From Euzebya rosea (GTDB taxonomy: Bacteria; Actinomycetota; Nitriliruptoria; Euzebyales; Euzebyaceae): a stretch of DNA of 64,000 nt. Of this stretch, positions 26,443 to 35,841 are shown one piece after another; positions within the stretch are counted from its first letter, which is position 1, and the number at the start of each line of letters is the position of its first letter. The notes under the pieces were generated by a model. It did no database searches. It was not told the origin of the DNA and worked only from the letters and a program-made list of their open reading frames with translations. Both the position numbers and the translations under genes were made by a program. The DNA lies in contig NZ_PGDQ01000003.1 in NCBI RefSeq assembly GCF_003073135.1, positions 186,001 through 250,000 of the forward strand, in the 5' to 3' direction.

Positions 26443-28467
26443 ATGACCTCACCCCCCGCCTCCCCGCTCCTCGACCTGCTCGATCACATCGATCGCGCGG
26501 TCAGCGTCGACGCGGTCCTGGCCGGGCTGGCAGCGGTGCTGACGACCGTGCCGGGTGTGCGGGGAGTCACCCGGTGGCCGGTCCCGGCCGTGCACGGCCA
26601 GCGGGACCTCGTCGCGCTGCCGACACGCATCCAGCAGGTGCTCGCGTCGGAGGCCAGCGTCACGGAGCACCCCGGCCACGGGACGGTGTTGGCCGTGGGG
26701 GCCGGCGGCCGACCGGTGGGGATCCTGGACCTGACCGTCGACAACGATGGCCCACCCTCCATCGAGCTGCTCGAGGGGTTGACCCGAACCGCGGGCGTGG
26801 CCTGCGAGCGGCTGCTCGACGCCGACCGACGGCGAGTGCAGGCCACCGAGGTCGCTGCGCTCCACCAGGTCATGGAGGGTGTGGCCGCTGCCACCACGGC
26901 CCAGGAGGTGGCCGCGACGGCAGTGCAGGTCATGGTGGACGCCTTCGGCTGGACCGCGGGGATGGTGGTCCGCGACCCGGGATACGACGACGTCGTCGAG
27001 GCCACTGCTCCCGTGGTCGGGAGCGTGGTGGTCCTCGCCGAGCGCGGCACCGCCGACATCGACGCCGACGCACTCCACGCGGTCGTGGCCGGTGGCCAGG
27101 GCCTCCGAGGCGAACGTGCGGGCGAGACGCTGCCGGGTGACCTCGTGCACGGCCTCGTCTGGCCGCTGCACGGGCCGACCAACACGAGGTTGGTGATGGT
27201 CAGCACCGACGCCAACGACCTGCCCGAGGGCATGGGCACCCTGCTGGCCTCGACGGCGCAGATCGCGTCCTTGGTGCGCGCCGGCCTGGAGCGGATCGAG
27301 CATGCCGCGCGCGAACGCCGGGCACACGAGGCGGAGCGGGCCAACCGCGCCAAGTCCGAGTTCGTCTCGCGGATGAGCCACGAGCTGCGGACGCCCCTGA
27401 ACGCCGTCCTGGGCTTCGCACAGCTCCTCGAGCTCGAGCCGCTGGCCGACGACGCCCGGGACTCCCTCCAGCAGATCCGCGCGGCCGGCCAGCACCTGCT
27501 CGGGCTGGTCGACGAGGTGCTCGACATCTCCCGCATCGAGGCCGGGTACCTGCCGCTGACGGCCGAGTCGCTCGACGTGCGAGAGGTCGTCCAGCAGTGC
27601 TGCTCGCTGGTGGCGCCCGCAGCGGAGGCCAACGAGGTCACGTTCCTGGTCGAGCCGTCCGAGGGATCCGGTCCGTGGGTCAGGGCCGACCGGCAGCGGA
27701 TGACCCAGATCCTGCTGAACCTGCTGTCCAACGGGGTGAAGTACAACCGGGTCGGCGGCCGGGTCGTCATCCGGCTCGAGCAGGAATCAGACGATGTCGT
27801 CGTGCGGGTACGGGACACCGGGGTTGGCATCCCCGCCAACCGCATGGCCCAGCTGTTCATGCCGTTCGAACGGCTCGGCGCCGAGGTGTCGGGGGTGGAG
27901 GGCACGGGTCTCGGGATGGCGTTGTCCCGTCGGCTGGCCGAGGCCATGGGCGGAGGGCTCGACGCCACCTCCACGGTCGGTGAGGGCACGGAGTTCCGCC
28001 TCGTGCTGCCGGTGGGCGACCCGGTGCTGGACCTCGAGGACACCCACAGCGGGACGGCCCGGGCCGCGATCGGGACCGGTTCCGCAGGGACCGTCCTCTA
28101 CGTGGAGGACAGCAGGATCAACGCCAAGCTGGTCGAGCGGGTCCTCCGTCGACGTCCAGCGGTCCATCTCGTGCACGCACCGGATGGCACGCGCGGGCTG
28201 GACTGGGCCGTCCGCGACCGGCCGAACCTGGTGCTGCTGGACCTGGGCCTGCCCGACCTTCCCGGGTCCGAGGTGCTCCGGCGCCTCCGCGAGGACCCGC
28301 GCACCGCGACGATCCCGGTGGTGGTGGTCAGCGCCGACGCAACCCCGGACCGGGTCCAGGTGCTGCGGGAGGCGGGCGCCGACGACTACCTGTCCAAGCC
28401 GTTCGACATCGACTCGCTGCTCGGCGTGGTCGACGCCCACATCGGCGACCGCATCCCGATGGACTGA
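26443..28467 (+). CDS. Hybrid sensor histidine kinase with C-terminal receiver
   Basis: 674 aa, no membrane segment, so a cytoplasmic sensor. The N-terminal 290 residues look like two GAF-type domains. HisKA has MSHELRTPLNAVLGF with phospho-acceptor His313. HATPase has NLLSNGVKYN, DTGVGIP and GTGLGMALS. The receiver occupies about 545-670, with Asp600 in LVLLDLGLPD and Lys in LSKPFD. It is followed after 13 bp by a receiver-HD-GYP gene, so phosphorelay to that protein is the simplest model. The input signal is unknown. A long upstream open frame antisense to the SigH-type gene is rejected. Confidence 0.9.
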   Translation: MTSPPASPLLDLLDHIDRAVSVDAVLAGLAAVLTTVPGVRGVTRWPVPAVHGQRDLVALPTRIQQVLASEASVTEHPGHGTVLAVGAGGRPVGILDLTVDNDGPPSIELLEGLTRTAGVACERLLDADRRRVQATEVAALHQVMEGVAAATTAQEVAATAVQVMVDAFGWTAGMVVRDPGYDDVVEATAPVVGSVVVLAERGTADIDADALHAVVAGGQGLRGERAGETLPGDLVHGLVWPLHGPTNTRLVMVSTDANDLPEGMGTLLASTAQIASLVRAGLERIEHAARERRAHEAERANRAKSEFVSRMSHELRTPLNAVLGFAQLLELEPLADDARDSLQQIRAAGQHLLGLVDEVLDISRIEAGYLPLTAESLDVREVVQQCCSLVAPAAEANEVTFLVEPSEGSGPWVRADRQRMTQILLNLLSNGVKYNRVGGRVVIRLEQESDDVVVRVRDTGVGIPANRMAQLFMPFERLGAEVSGVEGTGLGMALSRRLAEAMGGGLDATSTVGEGTEFRLVLPVGDPVLDLEDTHSGTARAAIGTGSAGTVLYVEDSRINAKLVERVLRRRPAVHLVHAPDGTRGLDWAVRDRPNLVLLDLGLPDLPGSEVLRRLREDPRTATIPVVVVSADATPDRVQVLREAGADDYLSKPFDIDSLLGVVDAHIGDRIPMD

Positions 28468-28480
28468 CCCGAGGCCCCGC

Positions 28481-29524
28481 GTGCATCCTCCCGAGACCCA
28501 TCACGACGCCCGCATCCTCGTCATCGACGACGAGCCGACGAACGTGCTGCTCCTGCGCCGGATCCTCGGCCACGAGGGGTACCGGCACGTGCATGCGACG
28601 ACCAACCCGATGGCCCTGCCGGAGATGCTGGAGCACGGCTGGCCCGACCTGGTGCTGCTGGACCTCAACATGCCGGGCATGGACGGGTTCGAGGTGATGG
28701 GCCTGCTGGAGGACCTCAACGACCACGGGACGTTCCTGCCGATCCTCGTCCTCACCGCCGACGCCAACACGGCGACCCGCGACCGGGCGCTGGCCGGCGG
28801 TGCCATGGACTTCGTCACCAAGCCGTTCGACCGCACCGAGGTCCTGCTGCGAATGCACAACCTCCTGCAGACGCGCTGGTTGCACGCGCGACTGGAGGAC
28901 CACAACCGGATGCTGGAGTCCCGGGTCAGGGACCGCACCGCCGAGCTCTGGCGGGCCCAGGCCGAGACCGTGGACCGGCTGGCGCTGGCCGCGGAGTTCC
29001 GCGACGACCAGACCGGCAAGCACATCCGTCGCGTCGGCGACACCTCGCGGGCGATCGCCCTGGAGCTCGGCATCGACCACGACCGCGCCGAGCTGATCGG
29101 GCTCGCCGCCCCGCTGCACGACCTGGGCAAGATCAAGGTCCCGGACCGGGTGCTGCTCAAGCCCGGTCCCCTCGACGAGGACGAGTTCGCGATCATCAGG
29201 ACCCACACGGAGGTGGGTCACGAGCTCCTCCGCGACAGCGAGTCGCCGTTGCTGCAGCTGGCGTCGGTCATGGCGCTGCACCACCACGACCGGTGGGACG
29301 GGCACGGCTACCACGACCTCCGGGCTGAGGAGATCCCGCTCGAGGCCCGCATCGTGAGCGTGGCCGACGTCTACGACGCCCTCACCCACGAGCGCTGCTA
29401 CAAGGCGGCATGGCCCGAGGACATCGCCCGCAAGGAGATCGCCGACGCGTCCGGGCAGCAGTTCGACCCCGCCGTCGTGGAGGCGTTCCTCGAGGTCGTC
29501 GACCGGCCCGTCACCGCGGGATGA
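28481..29524 (+). CDS. Response regulator with HD-GYP domain (RpfG-like)
   Basis: 347 aa. Receiver about 8-125 with DDEP acidic pair, Asp61 in LVLLDLNMPG and Lys in VTKPFD; a coiled-coil linker; and an HD-GYP domain with His213-Asp214 in LHDLGKIKVPD, HHHDRWDGHGY and PLEARIVSVADVYDALTHERCYK. The GYP motif reads GYH (Pro replaced by His). HD-GYP proteins hydrolyse cyclic di-GMP through a metal centre whose ligands seem intact, so the change may affect partner binding more than catalysis. Probable output of the preceding hybrid kinase. GTG 28481 has only a weak ribosome site. Confidence 0.88.
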   Translation: MHPPETHHDARILVIDDEPTNVLLLRRILGHEGYRHVHATTNPMALPEMLEHGWPDLVLLDLNMPGMDGFEVMGLLEDLNDHGTFLPILVLTADANTATRDRALAGGAMDFVTKPFDRTEVLLRMHNLLQTRWLHARLEDHNRMLESRVRDRTAELWRAQAETVDRLALAAEFRDDQTGKHIRRVGDTSRAIALELGIDHDRAELIGLAAPLHDLGKIKVPDRVLLKPGPLDEDEFAIIRTHTEVGHELLRDSESPLLQLASVMALHHHDRWDGHGYHDLRAEEIPLEARIVSVADVYDALTHERCYKAAWPEDIARKEIADASGQQFDPAVVEAFLEVVDRPVTAG

Positions 29525-29546
29525 CCCACACGCGCATGACGCGGAT

Positions 29547-29568
29547 GCCCGCCGGTGGACCGGCGGGC
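29547..29568. terminator. Bidirectional terminator between HD-GYP and typA
   Basis: Perfect 10-bp inverted repeat (29547-29556, 29559-29568) between convergent genes whose stops are 55 bp apart. Confidence 0.65.
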
Positions 29569-29578
29569 GAGCACGGGA

Positions 29579-31465
29579 TCAGGCGTCGTTCTTGGCGCGC
29601 TTGGCCTGGCGGGCGCGGAGGTTCTGGTCCAGCTCCACCTTGCGCAGGCGGATGGCGTCGGGGGTGACCTCGACGCACTCGTCGCCGCGCATCCACTCCA
29701 GCGCCTGCTCCAGCGCCATGACCTTCGGCGGGGTCAGGCGGACCAGCTCCTCGCCGGTCGCGGAGCGGATGTTGTTGAGCTTCTTCTCCTTGGTGACGTT
29801 GAGGTCCATGTCCTCCGACCGGGCGTTCTCGCCGACGATCATGCCCTCGTAGACGTCCTCACCGGGGCCGACGAACATCACACCGCGGTCGGACAGGTTC
29901 TGCAGGGCGAACGCCGTCACCGGGCCCTTGCGGTCGGCGACGAGCGAGCCGGTGTTGCGGGTGCGGACCTCGCCCATCCACGGCACGTACTCCTCGAACA
30001 CGCGGTTGAGGACACCGGTGCCGCGGGTGGCGGTCAGGAACTCGGTGCGGAACCCGATGAGGCCACGGGTCGGGGCCAGGTAGTCGATGCGGACCCAGCC
30101 GGTGCCGTGGTTGGTCATGGCGACCATGCGACCGCGGCGTTCGGCCAGCAGCTGGGTGACGGTGCCCGAGTGCTCCTCGGGGACGTCGACGGTGACGCGT
30201 TCCAGCGGCTCGTGGGTCTTGCCGTCGATCTCCTGTGGGATGACCTGCGGCTTGCCGACGGTCAGCTCGAAGCCCTCGCGACGCATCTGCTCGACGAGGA
30301 TGGCCAGCTGCAGCTCGCCGCGACCCTTGACCTCCCACGCATCCGGGCGGTCGGTGTTGGACACGCGGAGCGCCACGTTGCCGATGAGCTCGCGGTCCAG
30401 GCGGTCCTTGAGGACACGGGCGGTGACCTTGTCGCCGGACCGGCCGGACAGCGGGGAGGTGTTGATCCCGATGGTCATCGCCAGCGTCGGCTCGTCGACG
30501 CGGATGCCCGGCAGGGCCACGGGGTTCTCGGGGTCGGCCAGCGTGTCACCGATCATGACCTGCTCGATGCCGGCGACGGCGCAGATCTCGCCCGGCCCGA
30601 CCCGTTCGGTGGGGACGCGCTCCAGGCCCTCGGTGGTGAACAGCTCGACGACCTTGACGTTGCGCTTCTCGCCGTGCTCGTCGATCCAGGCGACCTGCTT
30701 GCCCTTCTCCAGGTGGCCGTTGTGCACGCGGCACAGCGCCAGGCGGCCGAGGTAGGGCGAGGCGTCCAGGTTGGTGACCAGCGCCTGGAGGGGGTGCTCG
30801 GGGTCGTGGGAGGGCGGCGGGATGGTGTCGAGGATCGTGTCGAACAGCGCCGTCAGGTCCTCGCCGGGGGTGTCGGGGTCCAGCGAGGCGGTCCCGGCCT
30901 TGGCGTTGGTGTAGACGATCGGGAAGTCGATGCTGTCCTCGTCGGCGTCGAGGTCGAACAGCAGCTCGAACACCTCGTCGACGACCTCGGCCGGGCGGGC
31001 GTCGGGCCGGTCGATCTTGTTGATGACCAGGATCATCGGCAGCCCGGCACGGTCCGCGCCGGTCCGGGTCATCTGCATCGCCTTGCGCAGCACGAAGCGC
31101 GTCTGCGGCAGGGGACCCTCGGCGGCGTCGACCAGCAGGGCGATCCCGTCGACCATGGACAGGGCGCGCTCGACCTCGCCACCGAAGTCGGCGTGACCGG
31201 GGGTGTCGACGATCGTGACCTTGGTCTCGCCGCGATCCCCCTTGGCCGGCAACCGCACCGCGGTGTGCTTGGCCAGGATGGTGATGCCCTTCTCCTTCTC
31301 CAGGTCGCCGGAGTCCATCACGCGGTTGGCGACGTCCTGGTTCGCACGGAACGTGCCGGACTGGTGGAGCATCGCGTCGACAAGGGTGGTCTTGCCGTGG
31401 TCGACGTGGGCGACGATGGCGATGTTGCGCGAGTCGTCGCGGGTTGCGCGGGTGGGGGTGGACAT
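29579..31465 (-). CDS. typA: Ribosome-associated GTPase TypA/BipA
   Basis: 628 aa translational GTPase acting in ribosome assembly and stress adaptation. G1 is AHVDHGKTTLVD, G3 is VDTPGHADFGGEVER, and G4 is NKIDRPDA. EF-G-like domains III and V and the TypA-specific C-terminal domain follow, including RGLIGFRTEFLTATRGTG and AALEQ-type QALEWMRGDECVEVTP near the end. Length matches the family (about 610-630). I start at ATG 31465 (MSTPTRATRDDSRN); an in-frame ATG at 31501 would add 12 residues outside homology. It lies 121 bp downstream of the PPOX gene on the same strand. Confidence 0.95.
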   Translation of the reverse strand: MSTPTRATRDDSRNIAIVAHVDHGKTTLVDAMLHQSGTFRANQDVANRVMDSGDLEKEKGITILAKHTAVRLPAKGDRGETKVTIVDTPGHADFGGEVERALSMVDGIALLVDAAEGPLPQTRFVLRKAMQMTRTGADRAGLPMILVINKIDRPDARPAEVVDEVFELLFDLDADEDSIDFPIVYTNAKAGTASLDPDTPGEDLTALFDTILDTIPPPSHDPEHPLQALVTNLDASPYLGRLALCRVHNGHLEKGKQVAWIDEHGEKRNVKVVELFTTEGLERVPTERVGPGEICAVAGIEQVMIGDTLADPENPVALPGIRVDEPTLAMTIGINTSPLSGRSGDKVTARVLKDRLDRELIGNVALRVSNTDRPDAWEVKGRGELQLAILVEQMRREGFELTVGKPQVIPQEIDGKTHEPLERVTVDVPEEHSGTVTQLLAERRGRMVAMTNHGTGWVRIDYLAPTRGLIGFRTEFLTATRGTGVLNRVFEEYVPWMGEVRTRNTGSLVADRKGPVTAFALQNLSDRGVMFVGPGEDVYEGMIVGENARSEDMDLNVTKEKKLNNIRSATGEELVRLTPPKVMALEQALEWMRGDECVEVTPDAIRLRKVELDQNLRARQAKRAKNDA

Positions 31466-31586
31466 CGGAGGAGCCTTCGGGCGAACGGACGGCGGGCCCA
31501 TCGGTCGACGGGCCCGCTCTGGCCGTCAAGGGTAGCGGCCGTCATGTGTCCCTCACCGGTCCGACCGGCCGTCCCCCGGCGCCCGG

Positions 31587-31988
31587 TCAGGCGTCGTCGG
31601 GAGCGCGGCCCATCATGCGGTCGATGGTGATCTCGATCGCGACCCGGTCGGGGTTGGTACGCGGTGGGCGGTAGCGCTCGGTGTAGCGACGGACCGCCTC
31701 GGCGACGTCGTCGGGGTCGTCGGTCACACGCCCCCGGCCCTCCACCGTCAGCCAACGGCCGCCGTCGACCTGGCTGACGACTGCCCGGCCGCCGCCGCCG
31801 ACGTTGCGGGCCTTCACGCTGGCGGCGTTGGTGATGATCCGGACCGTGGGGCCCTCGGGGTCCCAGGTGAACCCGACGGGGACGACATGCGGGGTGCCGT
31901 CGGGCCGCAGGGTGGTCAACGTCGCCAGGTGGCGTTCGGCGAGGAAGGCGAGGACGCCAGGTGGGGGATCGGTGTGGTCGATGCTCAC
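31587..31988 (-). CDS. PPOX-class (pyridoxamine 5'-phosphate oxidase-like) flavin/F420 protein
   Basis: 133 aa split-barrel protein. [20 protein letters not shown] at about 22-41 and [15 protein letters not shown] match the actinobacterial PPOX-class F420-dependent family, which binds F420 or FMN and reduces varied substrates. GTG 31988 overlaps the adenosine deaminase stop (GTGA), so the pair is translationally coupled. Function beyond flavin/deazaflavin binding cannot be assigned. Confidence 0.85.
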   Translation of the reverse strand: MSIDHTDPPPGVLAFLAERHLATLTTLRPDGTPHVVPVGFTWDPEGPTVRIITNAASVKARNVGGGGRAVVSQVDGGRWLTVEGRGRVTDDPDDVAEAVRRYTERYRPPRTNPDRVAIEITIDRMMGRAPDDA

Positions 31989-33058
31989 CGGGTGGCACCC
32001 AGCGCCTCGTAGCCGGGCTTGATGACGTCGTCGATCAGCGCCAGCCGTTCGTCGAACGGCCAGAAGGCGCTCTTCATGGCGTTGATGGTGACCCAGCGCA
32101 GGTCCTCCAGCGTCCAGTCGAACGTCTCGACGAGGGCGGTCATCTCCGAGGTCATCGACACGTTGCTCATCAACCGGTTGTCGGTGTTGACCGTCACCCG
32201 GTAGCGCAGCCGCTTGAGCAGGTCGATTGGGTGCTCGGCCAGCGAGGGGGCGGCACCGGAGTGCACGTTGGAGGTGGGGCACATCTCGAGGGGGACGCGG
32301 TTGTCGCGCACGAACGCGGCAAGCCGCCCCAGGTGGGCGGTGCCGTCCTCGTCGACGGTGATGTCGTCGACGATGCGGACGCCGTGCCCCAGCCGTTCGG
32401 CGTTGCAGAACTGCAGCGCCTCCCAGATGGAGGGCAGCCCGAACGCCTCACCCGCGTGGATGGTGATGTGCGACAGCTCCCGCTGTATCAGCTGGAACGC
32501 GTCGAGGTGGCGCGTCGGGGGATACCCGGACTCGGCGCCGGCGATGTCGAAGCCGACGACACCCTCGTCCTTGTGGCGCATGGCCAGCTCGGCGACCTCG
32601 CGGGAGTGGGCGGCATGGCGCATCGCGGTGATGAGTGTGCCGATCGTGATGCCCCGGCCGGCCGAGCCCTTCCTGAACCCGGCGAGCACGGCCTCCACGA
32701 CCTGGTCCATGTCGAGGCCGTGCTCGAGATGCTGCTCGGGGGCGAAGCGGACCTCGGCGTGGACCACTCCGTCGTCGGCCAGGTCCTCGGCGCACTCCTG
32801 GGCGACCCGCATCAGCGAGTCGGGGTCCTGCATGACCGCCACGGTGTGGCGGAAGCCCTCCAGGTACAGCTCGAGGGACTTGCGGTCCGCGCCGCGGGTG
32901 AACCAGGCAGCCAGGTCGTCGGGGTCGGTCGTCGGCAGCTCGTCGTAGCCCTGTTCGGCGGCGAGCTCGATCACGGTCTGCGGTCGCAGTCCTCCATCGA
33001 GGTGGTCGTGCAGGAGGACCTTCGGTGCCTTGCGGATGGTTTGGGCGTCGAGGGACAT
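31985..33058 (-). CDS. add: Adenosine deaminase
   Basis: 357 aa zinc amidohydrolase converting adenosine/deoxyadenosine to inosine/deoxyinosine for purine salvage. The metal/substrate motif [12 protein letters not shown] (about 13-24) is the actinobacterial form. [17 protein letters not shown] and CPTSNVHSG follow in the expected order, and [15 protein letters not shown] is near the C-terminus. ATG 33058 is chosen; the open frame upstream overlaps the divergent esterase start. A CATGAT hexamer 6 nt before the start suggests a leaderless transcript. Confidence 0.94.
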   Translation of the reverse strand: MSLDAQTIRKAPKVLLHDHLDGGLRPQTVIELAAEQGYDELPTTDPDDLAAWFTRGADRKSLELYLEGFRHTVAVMQDPDSLMRVAQECAEDLADDGVVHAEVRFAPEQHLEHGLDMDQVVEAVLAGFRKGSAGRGITIGTLITAMRHAAHSREVAELAMRHKDEGVVGFDIAGAESGYPPTRHLDAFQLIQRELSHITIHAGEAFGLPSIWEALQFCNAERLGHGVRIVDDITVDEDGTAHLGRLAAFVRDNRVPLEMCPTSNVHSGAAPSLAEHPIDLLKRLRYRVTVNTDNRLMSNVSMTSEMTALVETFDWTLEDLRWVTINAMKSAFWPFDERLALIDDVIKPGYEALGATR

Positions 33059-33128
33059 GCCGCGATCATGCCAGCGTGGACAAGGGCTCGTGCAGCATCG
33101 TGGTCGACACGTGCGCCATGATTGGGGC

Positions 33129-34055
<927 letters not shown>

Positions 34056-34097
34056 CCCGCACCCTCCGAGCACGGCCGGGCCCCGGACCGGGCTGGC

Positions 34098-34123
34098 CTC
34101 GCGAGAACGCCTCGCGAGAACGC
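34098..34123. repeat. Tandem 13-bp repeat
   Basis: CTCGCGAGAACGC occurs twice head-to-tail (34098-34110, 34111-34123) in the gap between the esterase and azlD stops. CTCGCGAG is itself palindromic. Confidence 0.6.
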
Positions 34124-34126
34124 CGG

Positions 34127-34453
34127 CTACAGGACGGCGTCGAGGCCCAGCAGGACGCCCATGCCGACCAGCAGGGTCAGCACGATGTTGCGGGTCCGCC
34201 ACATCACCAGCACGGCCGCGAGAGCGGCGGGCAGGCGAGGGTCGAGCAGGTCGATCGAGCCGTCGGCGGACCCGCCCCGGAAGACCGCCGGGGCCACCAG
34301 GGCGGCCAGGGCTGCTGCGGGGATCATGCGCAGCCCCTCCTGCACGACCGGCGGCAGGGCGGTCGCGCGGTGGGCGATGGACAGGAACGACCAGCGTTCC
34401 AGCAGCGTGCCGACGCCACCAACGATGGCGATGGCCCAGAGGGTGCCGGTCAT
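34127..34453 (-). CDS. azlD: Branched-chain amino acid exporter subunit AzlD
   Basis: 108 aa, four predicted membrane segments, including the family signature MWRTRNIVLTLLVGMGVLLGL near the C-terminus. AzlD works with AzlC as an exporter of branched-chain amino acids or analogues. ATG 34453 overlaps the azlC stop by 4 bp (ATGA), so the two are coupled. Confidence 0.9.
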   Translation of the reverse strand: MTGTLWAIAIVGGVGTLLERWSFLSIAHRATALPPVVQEGLRMIPAAALAALVAPAVFRGGSADGSIDLLDPRLPAALAAVLVMWRTRNIVLTLLVGMGVLLGLDAVL

Positions 34454-35256
34454 GCCGCCTCCTCCCGGCCGGTGTCGTCCGGGGTCGGCTCGACCTGCAC
34501 CGCTCGACCACCGGCGACCGTCGCCGACTGGCGGTCCAGGGAGCCGTTGCGGACCGACGTCGCGAGGCCCACGGACACGCCGGCCGCCGCGGCGAGCAGC
34601 AGGCCGAGGTTGGCCGGCAGGCCCGCGGCGAGGGTGGCGACCAGCGCGCTGGCCACGGCCGCGAGCAGCGTCGCCCGGTCGGTGAGCGCCGGCACCAGCA
34701 GGGCGGCGAACACCAACGGGATGGCGAACTCGATCGGGACGTCGGCGGGGATGGCCGCGCCGGCGAGCGTCCCCGCGATCGTGTAGCCCTGCCAGCAGGC
34801 CCACAGCAGCCCGCCGGCACCCGTGTAGTAGGCCACCCGGTGGGCCAGGCCGGGGTTGTCGGTCAGCCGGGCGATCGTGACCGCGTAGGCCTGGTCGGTC
34901 AGCAGGTAGGCCACGCCGAGTCGCCGGTGCGCCGGCTCCTCGCCGAGGTGCACGGCGAGGCTCGCGGAGTACATCAGGAACCTGGCGTTGATGACCACGA
35001 TCGTGCCGATCACGATCGGAGCGGCGGCGCCCTGGGCGATCAGGTCGAGCGCCGCCAGCTGTGCTGCGCCGGCGAAGACGAACGTCGAGAAGACGCTGGC
35101 GCCCCATGCCGGCATGCCGGCCTCCAGCGCGGCGATGCCGGCAAGCAACCCGAACGGGGCCATGCCGAGCACGACGGGGGAGATGTCACGCATGCCCGCG
35201 AACACCGCGGACCGCGCCGTCGCGAACGTCGCCGTCGACGTGGGAGGGGTGGCCAT
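34450..35256 (-). CDS. azlC: Branched-chain amino acid exporter subunit AzlC
   Basis: 268 aa membrane protein. The family signature FGLLAGIAALEAGMPAWGAS and FVFAGAAQLAALDLI lie in the first third, followed by INARFLMYSASLAVHLG and LTDQAYAV. About seven hydrophobic segments. I start at ATG 35256 (MATPPTST); the frame extends to 35334 without homology. Whether export is linked to the IlvM-like regulator at 39.6 kb is speculation. Confidence 0.92.
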   Translation of the reverse strand: MATPPTSTATFATARSAVFAGMRDISPVVLGMAPFGLLAGIAALEAGMPAWGASVFSTFVFAGAAQLAALDLIAQGAAAPIVIGTIVVINARFLMYSASLAVHLGEEPAHRRLGVAYLLTDQAYAVTIARLTDNPGLAHRVAYYTGAGGLLWACWQGYTIAGTLAGAAIPADVPIEFAIPLVFAALLVPALTDRATLLAAVASALVATLAAGLPANLGLLLAAAAGVSVGLATSVRNGSLDRQSATVAGGRAVQVEPTPDDTGREEAA

Positions 35257-35337
35257 CCGGGACACTGTGGGTCGCGGGCCGACGCGCTGCAACAGGTCCG
35301 CGAAGTGGACCGCTGCGTCAGCTGCGCAGGGCACCCG

Positions 35338-35790
35338 TCATGGGAACCTCGCCTGCACGGCCTTGCGGACGTCGGCGTCGAAGCGTCGCTCGACGACGCT
35401 GAAGCGCTCAGCCCGGTCGATCTCGTCGTTGACCTGTCCGCACCAGTCCGCGGCGACGGCAACACCGCGGTCGCGTGCGACGTCCTCGAGGGCCGCGGAC
35501 TCGATCCAGCGACCGACGTTGGCCAGCATGGCCAGCCGCTCCATCCGGTCCTCCGCGTCGGCCACGTCCTCGAGGTAGGTCGTCACCAGCACGTCGACCC
35601 CGTCGTCCGCGGCGTCCATCACGATCTGGGCCAGCTCCATGACGTGGTTGATGTCGCGCTCCTCGTGGAACACGAGCATCAGGGCCGCCGCCCGCTGGAC
35701 CCGGTCCTCCTCGTCGGGGCTGCGCAGCCGCTTCAGCTCACGGTTGCGCTCGGTCCGCTCGCGTTCGGGGTTGGGGAGCTTGTAGGCCAT
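35338..35790 (-). CDS. Hypothetical helical cytoplasmic protein
   Basis: 150 aa, charged and mostly helical, with no signal peptide or membrane segment. It begins MAYKLPNPERERTERNREL and contains EERDINHVMELAQIVMDAAD and VNDEIDRAERFSVVERRFD. I recognise no domain. Codon bias matches neighbours, and a TAGGGT box (35800-35805) lies 9 nt before the ATG, which supports a real, leaderless gene. It is 82 bp upstream of azlC on the same strand but probably a separate unit. Confidence 0.7.
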   Translation of the reverse strand: MAYKLPNPERERTERNRELKRLRSPDEEDRVQRAAALMLVFHEERDINHVMELAQIVMDAADDGVDVLVTTYLEDVADAEDRMERLAMLANVGRWIESAALEDVARDRGVAVAADWCGQVNDEIDRAERFSVVERRFDADVRKAVQARFP

Positions 35791-35799
35791 GTGGAGGCA

Positions 35800-35805
35800 A
35801 CCCTA
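35800..35805 (-). promoter_or_regulatory. -10 box TAGGGT, leaderless hypothetical gene
   Basis: TANNNT hexamer on the minus strand, 9 nt before ATG 35790; no ribosome site is present. Confidence 0.4.
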
Positions 35806-35841
35806 TCCGGCCGGGCGCCGGCCGAACCATGCCGCGTCTGC

